DNA from: an uncultured Clostridia bacterium
GTDB taxonomy: Bacteria; Bacillota; Clostridia; Monoglobales; Monoglobaceae
Reading direction: 5' to 3'
Length of the DNA stretch: 32,410 nt
Assembly (NCBI GenBank): GCA_934463175.1
Contig: CAKSIW010000021.1
Location: 1-32,410, forward strand
The notes beneath the pieces are model-generated. The model saw nothing but the letters and a program-made list of their open reading frames with translations, searched no databases and was not told where the DNA came from. Shown here one piece after another: positions 7,599-16,043 of the stretch. Position numbers and translations under genes: made by a program. The stretch's first letter is position 1; every line of letters begins with the position of its first letter.

Positions 7599-9908
7599 CT
7601 AATGCGTTCTGAGCTGTTTTCCGAGACTGTTCCGAACATTTTCAAGGCAGGTCAAAAGAATCGGATTGAACGCACCGCATTCACCCGAGCATATCATTCT
7701 GATTGCTTCATCATGAGGAATTGCCTTCTTATAAACCCTGTCACTCACAAGCGCGTCATAGACATCGGCAATTGAAACAATCTGTGCACTTATCGGTATA
7801 TCGTCCCCCGAAATTCCGTCAGGGTATCCGCCGCCGTCATACCTTTCATGATGCCACGTGCAAACCTCCGCCGCAATTCTGATTATCTTTTCGCTGCTGT
7901 ATTCGGGAATTGATTTAAGAATTGCTTCACCGTTCGTTGTGTGCGTCTTCATAATTTCAAATTCTTCTTTTGTCAGCTTTCCGGGCTTATTCAGTATTTT
8001 CTCATCAATTGAAATCTTTCCGACATCATGCAGCGATGACGCAACCGTAATTAAGTTCTTTTCCTCCCACGTTATTTTATATTTATTTGTTATTCTCATC
8101 AGCTCATCAAGAATTATTTTTGTAACGTGCTGAATGTTAATCACATGACTTCCGCTGTCAGCATTTCTGAACTCAACAATTCTGCTCAGAATGTCAACCA
8201 TAACGCGGTTGTTCCGTTCGCGTTCGTAAATCTGCCTTGATATAAGTGCCGTCATACGTCTCTGTCTCATATTCACTTTAATGATATTGAACACCCGTTT
8301 CCTGACAACTTCAACATCAAACGGACGGCTTATATAATCCGACGCCCCCATTTCATACGCACGTTTTATCATGCTTCCTGTCTTTTCGCATGAAATAAGA
8401 ACAACGGGAATGTTTTCGATTAAACCGTTTTCGTTCATATACTGAAGCACCTCAAAGCCGTCCGTTTCAGGCATGATTATGTCCAGAAGCACCAGCGAAA
8501 TTCCCGTTCCGTATTGCTGAAGCTTATCAACACAGTCCTTGCCGCCGTTCGCCGTGATAATGCTGAATTCCTCCTTGAGCATGTTGGCAAGAATTGACCT
8601 GTTAATCTCGGAATCGTCAACAATCAGCACCTTTTGTTTCACAGCTTTTTCAGCACCGTCACACTCCTTCAGGGCGTCTTCCTCCGTCACAGACATATTT
8701 TTCCTGCTCTTTTCAATATACATAAGCCTGTCAGCTCTGTTTGCAGCCTCATATACCGCCTCGTCCCTTGCGATTGTTCCGCCGAGACTGATCGAAATCT
8801 TGATGTCCGAAATTTCCTCAAATGTCATTGAATCAACAGACCGCCGAATCCGTTCAAGCTTCTCCTTCAGCTCTTCTCCGCGCGTCACTCCGGGCATGAT
8901 AAGCAAAAACTCATCACCGCCGTATTTCACCATCACATCAATCGCTTCAAGAGATGAACGCACCGTCTCCGCAATCCTCCCGAGAACCTCATCGCCTGCC
9001 GAATGCCCGTAAATATCGTTGCAAAGCTTGAAATCATCAATGTCAACCATCGCAACGCCTGCGACAGCAATATTTTTCAGCTTCAGTTTTTCTTCATAGT
9101 ATTTTCTGTTGTATGCCTTTGTCAGCACGTCACGGTAGGACTCTTTTTTGTAACGCTTAATTCTTCTGCTGTATTTATTGACAATGTCGCTCACATCTGA
9201 CGCAATCATTGCAATTATCCTGTTTCCCTCTCCGACATATGCAAACGAAAGCTTCTTATATACCTCGCCTCCGTTCGGAGAATATACGGTTGCATAGCTC
9301 GAATAGCTCTGTTGGTTTTTCAGCCGTTCAACAACAAAACTCAGCTTCGTTTCGTTCTCAACACGTTCCGTCTCTTCCTCCGCCACATATTTCTTTATAT
9401 ACTCCGAGACGGTTTCGGCATAATCCGCCTTATACTCCCCGTCTTTATTGCGAATCATACACATTCCGTCTTGGGTATCAATATATACAACCCCGTCAAA
9501 AGCATTTGAAATTGCTTTTCCGAGTGCAGTTTCAAAAATCTCCTCATGCGTATTTCTGTATGAAATAATAATTTCGGAATCGTCGGTTTTTTGCATTATA
9601 ACCTCATATCGGTATATTCCCAGCTTTTTAAAGCCGACCCTGAACTCAAAGCTGCGGCAGTCCTCATCACTGCTGCGGAACTTCATCAGTGCGTCAAGGC
9701 TGAAATTCTTTTCAGCCGTTTCCTCATCAGGCTCATACATATGAGTTCCTTTGTGAAGAGCCTCAAGTTCTTCGCGGCTGTACCATTTATTCTCGCGTTC
9801 GGGGAACTGCTTGTCATAGCACACATAAAACTGCTGTTTTTCAAAATCATATTTCAAAATTGCGTCACAATAGTGTTTCAAAATGCCGCTCATTTCTTTT
9901 TCATTCAT
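7599..9908 (-). CDS. GGDEF-REC-HD-GYP c-di-GMP protein
   Basis: 769 residues from ATG 9906-9908, chosen because GAGG stands 9 nt upstream and a promoter lies at 9958-9986; an ATG near 9960 would fall within 10 nt of the transcript start. Residues 1-250 contain two PAS-like segments. A diguanylate cyclase domain (about 255-405) has intact GGDEF at 330-334 but no RxxD inhibitory site. A receiver (about 425-545) has phosphoacceptor Asp476 (LLDIIMP), yet the conserved Lys is Arg528 (SRPF). A C-terminal HD-GYP phosphodiesterase (about 565-765) has HD at 627-628 and HHERYDGGGYP. The protein can thus in principle make and degrade c-di-GMP, switched by phosphorylation. First gene of an operon with the kinase (26 nt to its upstream start) and the HPt protein. 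Confidence 0.92.
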   Translation of the reverse strand: MNEKEMSGILKHYCDAILKYDFEKQQFYVCYDKQFPERENKWYSREELEALHKGTHMYEPDEETAEKNFSLDALMKFRSSDEDCRSFEFRVGFKKLGIYRYEVIMQKTDDSEIIISYRNTHEEIFETALGKAISNAFDGVVYIDTQDGMCMIRNKDGEYKADYAETVSEYIKKYVAEEETERVENETKLSFVVERLKNQQSYSSYATVYSPNGGEVYKKLSFAYVGEGNRIIAMIASDVSDIVNKYSRRIKRYKKESYRDVLTKAYNRKYYEEKLKLKNIAVAGVAMVDIDDFKLCNDIYGHSAGDEVLGRIAETVRSSLEAIDVMVKYGGDEFLLIMPGVTRGEELKEKLERIRRSVDSMTFEEISDIKISISLGGTIARDEAVYEAANRADRLMYIEKSRKNMSVTEEDALKECDGAEKAVKQKVLIVDDSEINRSILANMLKEEFSIITANGGKDCVDKLQQYGTGISLVLLDIIMPETDGFEVLQYMNENGLIENIPVVLISCEKTGSMIKRAYEMGASDYISRPFDVEVVRKRVFNIIKVNMRQRRMTALISRQIYERERNNRVMVDILSRIVEFRNADSGSHVINIQHVTKIILDELMRITNKYKITWEEKNLITVASSLHDVGKISIDEKILNKPGKLTKEEFEIMKTHTTNGEAILKSIPEYSSEKIIRIAAEVCTWHHERYDGGGYPDGISGDDIPISAQIVSIADVYDALVSDRVYKKAIPHDEAIRMICSGECGAFNPILLTCLENVRNSLGKQLRTH

Positions 9909-9957
9909 TTTGTATCGCCTCATGTCCTCAAAAATTTTCAGGTTAACGATTGCCTTC

Positions 9958-9986
9958 ATCATATCATATTTTTGCGAATAAATCAA
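9958..9986 (-). promoter_or_regulatory. Promoter of the c-di-GMP/phosphorelay operon
   Basis: TTGATT (9981-9986) and TATGAT (9958-9963) on the minus strand with 17 nt between them. Transcription would start near 9951, giving a leader of about 43 nt to the ATG at 9908. Confidence 0.6.
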
Positions 9987-10025
9987 TAGACAATACTTGT
10001 AACTCAACAATATTTATTCCTCAAG

Positions 10026-10081
10026 CTCCGCATATGCAAAAAAAGCATACGAAAACGTGCATGCCGCACACCGTTACGGAG
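10026..10081 (-). other. Structured intergenic segment, possible weak terminator
   Basis: Between the last polysaccharide gene (stop 10099) and the promoter at 9986 lie nested inverted repeats: CTCCG (10026-10030) with CGGAG (10077-10081) enclosing CATATGC/GCATACG (10031-10037 with 10045-10051, loop of seven A) and GTGC/GCAC (10057-10060 with 10066-10069). The minus-strand transcript would form a three-way junction with T-rich linkers. It may end the upstream transcript, although the stems are weak. Confidence 0.3.
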
Positions 10082-10098
10082 ACCCGAGAAGCTCTGCA

Positions 10099-10920
10099 TT
10101 AATTCTTTCTGCGCAGTCTTCTGATTTTGTCAAGCGTCAGAATCAGCGGACGGACAAAAACCCGTGCATAGTTCATCGGCGTATCCATGTCCCAGTATTT
10201 GAGCATTTCCGCCGTTTCAAAAGCAAACCTGAAATTGTCGCGGTATTTTTTCAGCAGGGATAATCCGCGCCCCGTGAGTCCGTCATCTGATTGGTTATAT
10301 TCATATAATATATCGGTTATAAACTGCACGTTCTCTGCTTTTGTGAAAGCTGAGAGCGAAAAGACAGCGTCCTCCGCAGTTGACATATCCGTTCTGAACA
10401 CAGTATCTTTTATTATACTCCGCCGAAACATTGACATACACACGCTGTTAAGATAAATTCCCTTGAAAAACAGCGGATATATTTTTTTCGGAAATTCCTT
10501 TTTTTCAATAAACTCACGGCAGCTGACCTGAACATTCGGCACGGTCACAGAGCTGTCGGAATACACACACTCATATCTGAACCGCACAATGTCCGCGTCA
10601 TTTTCCTCCTGAGCCGAAACAAGCCGCCGAACCGCACCGTCCTTCAGGCAGTCGTCCGAGTCAAGGAACAAAACAAATTCCCCGTGCGCGCACGAAAGCC
10701 CTGCATTTCTCGCGCCTGCCGCGCCCGAATTTTCTATGCTCACGACAGTGATTCTGTCCGAATACTTCAAAAGCTCCCCGAGAGTGTTGTCGTCTGAGCC
10801 GTCATTCACAGCTATTATTTCAAGCTCCGCTCCCTTTTGTCCGAGGAGAGAATCAATGCATCTTCCGATATATTTTTCGCAGTTATACGCCGGAATAATA
10901 ACTGATATTTTCTTCTTCAT
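10099..10920 (-). CDS. GT2-family glycosyltransferase
   Basis: 273 residues from ATG 10918-10920, with AGAAGG 9 nt upstream; the frame could also begin at TTG 10929. GT-A fold signatures are clear: ISVIIPAYNCEKYIGRCIDSLL at the N-terminus, IIAVNDGSDD, and the metal-binding DXD as LFLDSDD. It is short and lacks a membrane segment, so it acts on lipid-linked sugar at the cytoplasmic face. It overlaps the initiating sugar phosphotransferase gene by 38 nt, so the two are translated together; it may add the second sugar. Donor and acceptor cannot be told from sequence. Confidence 0.9.
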   Translation of the reverse strand: MKKKISVIIPAYNCEKYIGRCIDSLLGQKGAELEIIAVNDGSDDNTLGELLKYSDRITVVSIENSGAAGARNAGLSCAHGEFVLFLDSDDCLKDGAVRRLVSAQEENDADIVRFRYECVYSDSSVTVPNVQVSCREFIEKKEFPKKIYPLFFKGIYLNSVCMSMFRRSIIKDTVFRTDMSTAEDAVFSLSAFTKAENVQFITDILYEYNQSDDGLTGRGLSLLKKYRDNFRFAFETAEMLKYWDMDTPMNYARVFVRPLILTLDKIRRLRRKN

Positions 10921-12355
10921 CTTTCTCAACCTTCTTTGCAGCTTCGTGACCGTTTATGAAATCATTTGAAACAATTCTGCGCCCGATCTCCCTGTCGGCA
11001 GATGACAAATCCGCATCGCGCTGCTCGTCAACGCCCTGCGTTGCGGATTTCATAAACATGATTTTCACGGTGAGAAGAATCAGCTTGACATCAAGCAAAA
11101 GCGAATATGTCGTGCCGTATGTGATGTCCATGAGAATCTTGTCCGACACACGGGTGTTATATTTTCCGTAAACCTGCGCATACCCCGTGAGTCCCGCTTT
11201 GAGACAGTATCGCATGTCATAGCTTGCGATTGTCTTTGAATATTCATCGGCAAAAACCGGTCTTTCGGGTCTCGGTCCCACAACAGACATCGCGCCTGAC
11301 AAAATATTGTATATCTGCGGCAGCTCGTCCAGCCGAAGTGCACGCAGAACCCTTCCGACACGGGTTATCCGCGGATCGTTTTCGGTCGCGAGACGTGCTC
11401 CGTGTTTTTCGGCGTCAACATACATTGTCCGCAATTTATAGACATTAAACACCTTTTTATGCTTTGTGTATCTTTCCTGCTTATAGAACACCGGTCCTTC
11501 CGAATCCAGCTTTATGCAACCCGCGCAGATTAAAATTACGGGCAGTGTGGCAACGCTTGCAAAAAGCGCAAACACAATGTCAAAGCTTCTTTTGACCAGC
11601 TCCTGAAATCTTGTCAGCCGAATCCCCTTTTTAACTATAACAGGAGTGTCATCCATCTGATAGATTTTGCCCTTCAGCGTTGTCACGCCGTCAGCATCTG
11701 CAAGGATATTTGCCTCTTTTCCCATAACGAGTGCCTTATACAGAATTTTTTCGGCAACCTTGTTTGATATCTGATGAGATATGAAAACCGAATCAAAATC
11801 CCTGAGCTTATCATTAAGCAGGCTCTCAATTTCACATTCATTATTCTCATCAAGCATATGATACCACGAACGGTTTTCTTCATTTGAAGCATATTTAAGC
11901 TTTCGTGCAAGCCTGCTTGTGTTTTTCATGTTTTCAATTATCAGCAGCGAACGCTTTGTGCCAAACTTTTTCTTGGCAAACGCAACCGCTCCTCTCCACA
12001 CCAGCGCAAAAGGAAGCAAAACCGCAAGCAGATAAATCCAGAACATAATCGGCTGCTGTTCACAGCGTATAATCCGGCTCAGCACATATACGGCAGCATA
12101 TGCGGTTATCACTGCAATGCCTGTTGAAATCAAAGCGTTATAGACATTCTCAGCTTTCAGGGAATACAAATCAAGCATAACATAATTGAAAACAACAGCC
12201 GCCGAAAAAGCTGCGGCATATCCCATTTCCGTCACACCAGTGCCATTGCCGCGTCCGCTCATGACGAACGCCGCCGCAACGCTCAGAAAAACAGTGATCA
12301 AGTCTCCGATAACCGACAAAAATCTGATTGTTCTGCTTTTGCTTGTTATGTTCAT
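10883..12355 (-). CDS. Polyprenyl-phosphate sugar-1-phosphate transferase (WcaJ/CpsE-like)
   Basis: 490 residues. Four N-terminal membrane helices, a soluble CoA-binding-like domain (about 150-250), a fifth hydrophobic segment (SFDIVFALFASVATLPVIL) and the C-terminal bacterial sugar transferase domain. Catalytic motifs are KLRTMYVDAE, LRLDELPQIYN and MSVVGPRPERP. The enzyme transfers a sugar 1-phosphate from its nucleotide donor to undecaprenyl phosphate, the first step of repeat-unit assembly. SD AGGAGG is about 9 nt before the ATG. It is separated from the main polysaccharide operon by the SLH gene and a strong terminator, and no clear promoter was seen in the 85 nt gap, so its expression is a puzzle. 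Confidence 0.93.
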   Translation of the reverse strand: MNITSKSRTIRFLSVIGDLITVFLSVAAAFVMSGRGNGTGVTEMGYAAAFSAAVVFNYVMLDLYSLKAENVYNALISTGIAVITAYAAVYVLSRIIRCEQQPIMFWIYLLAVLLPFALVWRGAVAFAKKKFGTKRSLLIIENMKNTSRLARKLKYASNEENRSWYHMLDENNECEIESLLNDKLRDFDSVFISHQISNKVAEKILYKALVMGKEANILADADGVTTLKGKIYQMDDTPVIVKKGIRLTRFQELVKRSFDIVFALFASVATLPVILICAGCIKLDSEGPVFYKQERYTKHKKVFNVYKLRTMYVDAEKHGARLATENDPRITRVGRVLRALRLDELPQIYNILSGAMSVVGPRPERPVFADEYSKTIASYDMRYCLKAGLTGYAQVYGKYNTRVSDKILMDITYGTTYSLLLDVKLILLTVKIMFMKSATQGVDEQRDADLSSADREIGRRIVSNDFINGHEAAKKVEKDEEENISYYSGV

Positions 12356-12397
12356 GGCTCTCTCCTCCTGCCTTGACTCTCTTCAATCCGCGTTCAA

Positions 12398-12432
12398 GAA
12401 AAAGCTGCCCCAAATTGTTCCGGGGGCAGCTT
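12398..12432 (-). terminator. Intrinsic terminator of the SLH gene
   Basis: A 10 bp GC-rich perfect stem, AAGCTGCCCC (12402-12411) with GGGGCAGCTT (12423-12432), an 11 nt loop and five Ts at the minus-strand exit, 8 nt after the SLH stop codon. Confidence 0.87.
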
Positions 12433-12440
12433 TGCCTGTC

Positions 12441-13895
12441 TTAATACAGCTTCTGACTGTCATAGTCATCAACTTTATTTCTGATGTTCTCCTGTCTCTT
12501 TGAAAAGCTGACATATCCGTTTTCGTCATATGCGCTTGTTGCTTTGAGACATACCTCATATGCCCAATGCTTCGGAGACATATCAATAAAGTAATAATCC
12601 TCTGCGATAACCTCATACTCTTTTCCGTTCTCATCAAGAGCAGTCAGCCCCATTTCGCCGCGCCCGATTATGTTATTGAAAAGCTGGCAAAATTCCGCTC
12701 TTGTCATAATTTCATCGGGGGCAAAGCTGTCATCGCTCACACCGTTCATATATCCGTAGGCACATACCTTTTTAATGTCTTCCTCATATTCGCTGTCTGC
12801 AACATCGTTGAACGAAACCGCCTTTGTCTTGCTGAGTTTCAGGGCACGCGACACAAGCTTTGCAACCAAACCGCGGCTCACATCGCCGAGTCTGATGGTT
12901 CCTTCCGAATCAAGTCCTCCGACAGCACACTGATAAGCAAGACCTCTTGCAAACCACTCATTGCGGTATGGCTCAACGGAAGGAGTCACATTAAGCGACA
13001 TATTTTTTGTGTATCCCTCACGGTCAAGCAAACGCGAGAGCATTGCCGAAACCTGCTCAACTGTCACGCTGTCGTCCATGCCCATGCGGACATACGCTGC
13101 CAGCTTAACATTGCCTTCATCGTCTGTTTCCTTTTCCACAATCGGCTCATATCCGAATATATAAGCAAAGGTTGCACCGTTCAGATTGATTGAAGTGTCC
13201 TCTGTGACTTCATCTTCCTCCTTGGGATCCTGACCGTTTTCATTGTCCTTGCCGTCTTCAGGCTCATCATCATATGCCTCATCGGGAATATCCTTCGGAT
13301 TCTCGGGAATGACAATATTGATAATATCCTTTGTCTCCAGATCCAGAATACGTCCGTCAATGTGCCAGCCATCGTCCTCACACTTGAATACATACCAGTC
13401 AATTGAATAGTATTTTGAATTAAGCATTGACCACGGAATGACCTCACCCTTATCTGAGCGGATATAGCCCTTATACATCAGCTGTCCGCGTGCGGCATTA
13501 AATGCCTCATCATCTGAGGGCGGATTTTTGACCTCGGCAAGAATGTTCTCCTCGGTTATTCCGTTTCCCGTTGCAATCGCATAATTCTTGTTCCTTCTCG
13601 GATTCGTGAGATCCGCAAGTGCAACGATGCCTGTGAACTCGGTTGTCGGATGTCCCGAAATGCTGCCGTTTTTGTCCATCTGAAGTCCGTCAAGCTGAAG
13701 ATAGAACGCAGCCTTTCCTCTCGGTATGCTTCCAGTCTCGTCTTTTTTGTCATTTCTGCCGCGGCTTGCCGAAAAACCAAAAAGCGTTTCACCGTTTATG
13801 CTCTCGGGAACGCTTTCTTCTCCATCACCTGCAAACACCGCAATTCCGCTGAACATAACTGCTGCTGCAAGCAGGAGAGCCGTCAACTTTCTCAT
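12441..13895 (-). CDS. Secreted SLH-domain surface protein
   Basis: 484 residues from ATG 13893-13895 (GGGAGG just upstream). The frame is open to 13988, but that part is riboswitch. Signal peptide MRKLTALLLAAAVMFSGIAVFA; a domain of unknown function (about 30-200) with DWYVFKCEDDGWHIDGRI; a very acidic Asp/Glu/Pro linker (about 203-235); then SLH modules at about 239-300 (degenerate), 305-360 and 361-412 (canonical TRAE motif), with a possible partial fourth (FIDMSPKHWAYE). SLH domains bind pyruvylated secondary wall polymers, so the protein should be displayed on the cell surface. It has its own consensus promoter and a c-di-GMP riboswitch, and ends at a strong terminator. The function of the N-terminal domain is not recognised. 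Confidence 0.88.
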   Translation of the reverse strand: MRKLTALLLAAAVMFSGIAVFAGDGEESVPESINGETLFGFSASRGRNDKKDETGSIPRGKAAFYLQLDGLQMDKNGSISGHPTTEFTGIVALADLTNPRRNKNYAIATGNGITEENILAEVKNPPSDDEAFNAARGQLMYKGYIRSDKGEVIPWSMLNSKYYSIDWYVFKCEDDGWHIDGRILDLETKDIINIVIPENPKDIPDEAYDDEPEDGKDNENGQDPKEEDEVTEDTSINLNGATFAYIFGYEPIVEKETDDEGNVKLAAYVRMGMDDSVTVEQVSAMLSRLLDREGYTKNMSLNVTPSVEPYRNEWFARGLAYQCAVGGLDSEGTIRLGDVSRGLVAKLVSRALKLSKTKAVSFNDVADSEYEEDIKKVCAYGYMNGVSDDSFAPDEIMTRAEFCQLFNNIIGRGEMGLTALDENGKEYEVIAEDYYFIDMSPKHWAYEVCLKATSAYDENGYVSFSKRQENIRNKVDDYDSQKLY

Positions 13896-13910
13896 AAAGA
13901 GACCTCCCTT

Positions 13911-14000
13911 AAAATTTGCAGCCAGACAATCATAGAAAATCCTTAGATTCACGGCTTTGCGTCCCACCTTTTCAAGTGGTTTGCCCATATATTAAATTTT
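13911..14000 (-). ncRNA. GEMM-I (c-di-GMP-I) riboswitch upstream of the SLH gene
   Basis: The minus-strand leader contains the GEMM-I core GGGCAAACC, a hairpin CCACTT-GAAA-AGGTGG with GAAA tetraloop, then GGGACGCAAAGCC. The 11-nt tetraloop receptor follows as CTAAG...TATG, closed by a U-A pair. The 3' end is TGTCTGGCTGC, and the outer P1 helix pairs AAAATTT (13994-14000) with AAATTTT (13911-13917). The aptamer starts at the predicted transcript start and P1 ends directly at the Shine-Dalgarno (AAGGGAGG). No terminator follows, so control is probably at translation or mRNA stability. Ligand is c-di-GMP by family. Confidence 0.93.
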
Positions 14001-14007
14001 CTCATTC

Positions 14008-14036
14008 ATTATACTCAACATCTTGTGTTTTGTCAA
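14008..14036 (-). promoter_or_regulatory. Consensus sigma-A promoter of the riboswitch-SLH transcript
   Basis: Perfect TTGACA (14031-14036) and perfect TATAAT (14008-14013) with a 17 nt spacer. Start of transcription is expected near 14001, just before the aptamer. Such a strong promoter makes the aptamer the likely control point. Confidence 0.9.
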
Positions 14037-14074
14037 TAGTTTTTTCTCGATTTTTTGCGAAAAAATGCACAAAT

Positions 14075-15049
14075 TCACTCAGGCTTCGGCAAATGTTTTT
14101 TTCTTTTTCCAACATACAGCTCAATTACCTTTATTTTCGCCCAAACCGGCAAATATGCCAGTGCGGTCATAATGACCGAGTGTTTCAAGGAGCAATCATA
14201 CACCGCCGCCGTGCGGAAATAGCCTGTGACCTCCCTGTCTGCAAGCACTCTTTTCGCTATTTCCTTTTTTTCTGCTGAAAAGCAGTATTCCGCAATGACC
14301 TCAGCCGCAGCACATTTTACTGACGGAATCACCTCTGCACAGCTTTCCTCAATTCCGCGGTGAAAAAGGCAGCATATTTTCTCCAGGCGTTCCTCTTTTC
14401 CGCTCAAACAATGCCCCGCCTCCGCTATATAATAGTTATATAACGGCTTGCCGATAAAGGTTATTCTGCGAATGCAGGACAGCATTCTGATATTCACCAG
14501 AAAATCCTCGCTGAACACCTCACGCGTGTCATCAAAGCATAGTCTGTTTTTCTCCCAGAAGTCCTTTCTTATCAGCTTATTGCACACCTCGTTTGTATGG
14601 TATAAACCGCGGAAATATGTTTTTGCATATTCCTCTCTGTCCTTGACGGTTACGGTTTCATCCAAAGCCACCGTTCTCGGCACAACCCTTCCGCCGAAAA
14701 TGTCGTTTATGCCGCATTGAACCACCTCTGCGCCGTTCTCTCTCATTGCACGCTCCATACATTCGAGCATATCGCGGCAAATTGTGTCGTCAGCGTCAAC
14801 GAAAGCCAGGCACTCCCCCCGCGCCGCAGAAACTCCGTTATTCCTTGCCAAGCCCTGCCCCCGATTCTGCTGCTTTATATATTTAATCCTTGAATCGTTA
14901 AATTCTCTGACCGCCTTTTCGGTTCCGTCCTGCGAGCCGTCATCAACAACTATGATTTCCAGATCGGTGAAGGTTTGCGCCGCTACAGAATCAAGACACC
15001 TCTTTATGACCTTTTCACCGTTATATACGGGAATTATAACCGAAATCAT
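14075..15049 (-). CDS. GT2-family glycosyltransferase
   Basis: 324 residues. The N-terminal GT-A signature is ISVIIPVYNGEKVIKRCLDS, then EIIVVDDGSQDGTE and the DXD motif in LAFVDADDT. The C-terminal half is a variable acceptor-binding region ending in a basic tail (KRKKHLPKPE). It overlaps the pyruvyl transferase gene by the ATGA motif (15046-15049) and is the last gene of the main polysaccharide operon. No GC-rich terminator follows, only an A/T stem around 14050-14065, so transcription may run into the SLH leader. Probably adds one sugar to the lipid-linked repeat unit. Confidence 0.9.
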   Translation of the reverse strand: MISVIIPVYNGEKVIKRCLDSVAAQTFTDLEIIVVDDGSQDGTEKAVREFNDSRIKYIKQQNRGQGLARNNGVSAARGECLAFVDADDTICRDMLECMERAMRENGAEVVQCGINDIFGGRVVPRTVALDETVTVKDREEYAKTYFRGLYHTNEVCNKLIRKDFWEKNRLCFDDTREVFSEDFLVNIRMLSCIRRITFIGKPLYNYYIAEAGHCLSGKEERLEKICCLFHRGIEESCAEVIPSVKCAAAEVIAEYCFSAEKKEIAKRVLADREVTGYFRTAAVYDCSLKHSVIMTALAYLPVWAKIKVIELYVGKRKKHLPKPE

Positions 15050-16038
15050 TTTTCAATCCCCTCAATCCATTTTTCAAGTGCGCTTATGTGCCTGTGTGCC
15101 GCCTGCACGGTGTCATTTTTCAATCCGGCAGGCGAGCCAGGATTTTTAATAAAGCTGAATATTTCATCGGCAGCCTCATCGCGGTTTAAGTATTTGAAGC
15201 CGAACACGTCCGCCAAATCACGGAGCTTGTGCGTGTCCGACATTGCAATCAGGGGGATTTCTTCAAGCAGTGCAAGCACCGCGCTGTGAAATCTGGAGCA
15301 TATGAACATTCTGCACTGCGCCATGGCACTCAAAAAACCGTCAATATCCGAATTATACGTCACAATCTCCGCCTTGTCTCCGTGCTTCATCAAGCAGCGT
15401 ATGCTTCCGCACGCAGACACATCATTTTCAAATCCGTTATTAAATGCAAACAAAAGCACCCTTCCGCCGTATGTCTCCGCAAACAAATCCGCCGCTTCGG
15501 CAAGCTTTTTGTAGTATGAATAGTTTACATCGTTATAAACCCTTCTCACGGGGGCAATTCCCAGACAATCGCCGAATCTTTTCGGTGCTTTCTGATTAAA
15601 CACAATATCGGGATAGAAATATACCGCTTCCTTCTTTGTCCGCTCCTTTATGAAATCGTATGAATACCTGTCCCTGCATGAAATATGCTCATATGGCATC
15701 AGCGCGTTCCTCGTAAACATTGCCGACAGCCGCCCGTTCACAGGTTCAATCGAGCAGTCCGCAACCGCGCTGTGTTCATATTTCGGCGTAGGCTTCGACA
15801 GTATTTTTGAAACCTTTGAAATCCTGCTGTTAAACAAAAATCCTGTCCCGATCACATTTATCATTATCTTTCCCGTTGTGCCGTGAACAACATTCGGTTC
15901 GCTCTCAAGATGTGCCATCATTTCCCTCTGCGGCGGCTTAACATAAAAAGTGTGTTCGGGGAATGCACGGACAATCAGCCGCTGCATAATGTCATCGCCA
16001 ATGTTTTTATCATAATATCCGTTCAGCTGTATTTCCAT
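15046..16038 (-). CDS. Polysaccharide pyruvyl transferase family protein
   Basis: 330 residues of the PS_pyruv_trans (CsaB/WcaK/EpsO-like) family. Seen: NIGDD near the N-terminus, the central ISCRDRYSYDFIKERT, the C-terminal ICSRFHSAVLALLEEIP with the family's Arg-x-His, and IAMSDTHKLRDL. The enzyme class transfers pyruvate from phosphoenolpyruvate to a sugar as a ketal. The acceptor could be the exopolysaccharide or a wall polymer that SLH domains recognise; the SLH gene is two genes downstream. It overlaps the following GT2 gene by 4 nt and follows the previous one by 5 nt, so it is part of the operon. Confidence 0.85.
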   Translation of the reverse strand: MEIQLNGYYDKNIGDDIMQRLIVRAFPEHTFYVKPPQREMMAHLESEPNVVHGTTGKIMINVIGTGFLFNSRISKVSKILSKPTPKYEHSAVADCSIEPVNGRLSAMFTRNALMPYEHISCRDRYSYDFIKERTKKEAVYFYPDIVFNQKAPKRFGDCLGIAPVRRVYNDVNYSYYKKLAEAADLFAETYGGRVLLFAFNNGFENDVSACGSIRCLMKHGDKAEIVTYNSDIDGFLSAMAQCRMFICSRFHSAVLALLEEIPLIAMSDTHKLRDLADVFGFKYLNRDEAADEIFSFIKNPGSPAGLKNDTVQAAHRHISALEKWIEGIEK

Positions 16039-16043
16039 TTTTC

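Noticed and set aside
13896..13988. N-terminal extension of the SLH gene beginning MGKPLEKVGRK
   Set aside because: The codons are the GEMM-I aptamer itself; a signal peptide with a good SD starts at 13895.
14041..14074. Terminator of the main polysaccharide operon
   Set aside because: Only a TTTTTT/AAAAAA stem with no GC core; not enough to call.
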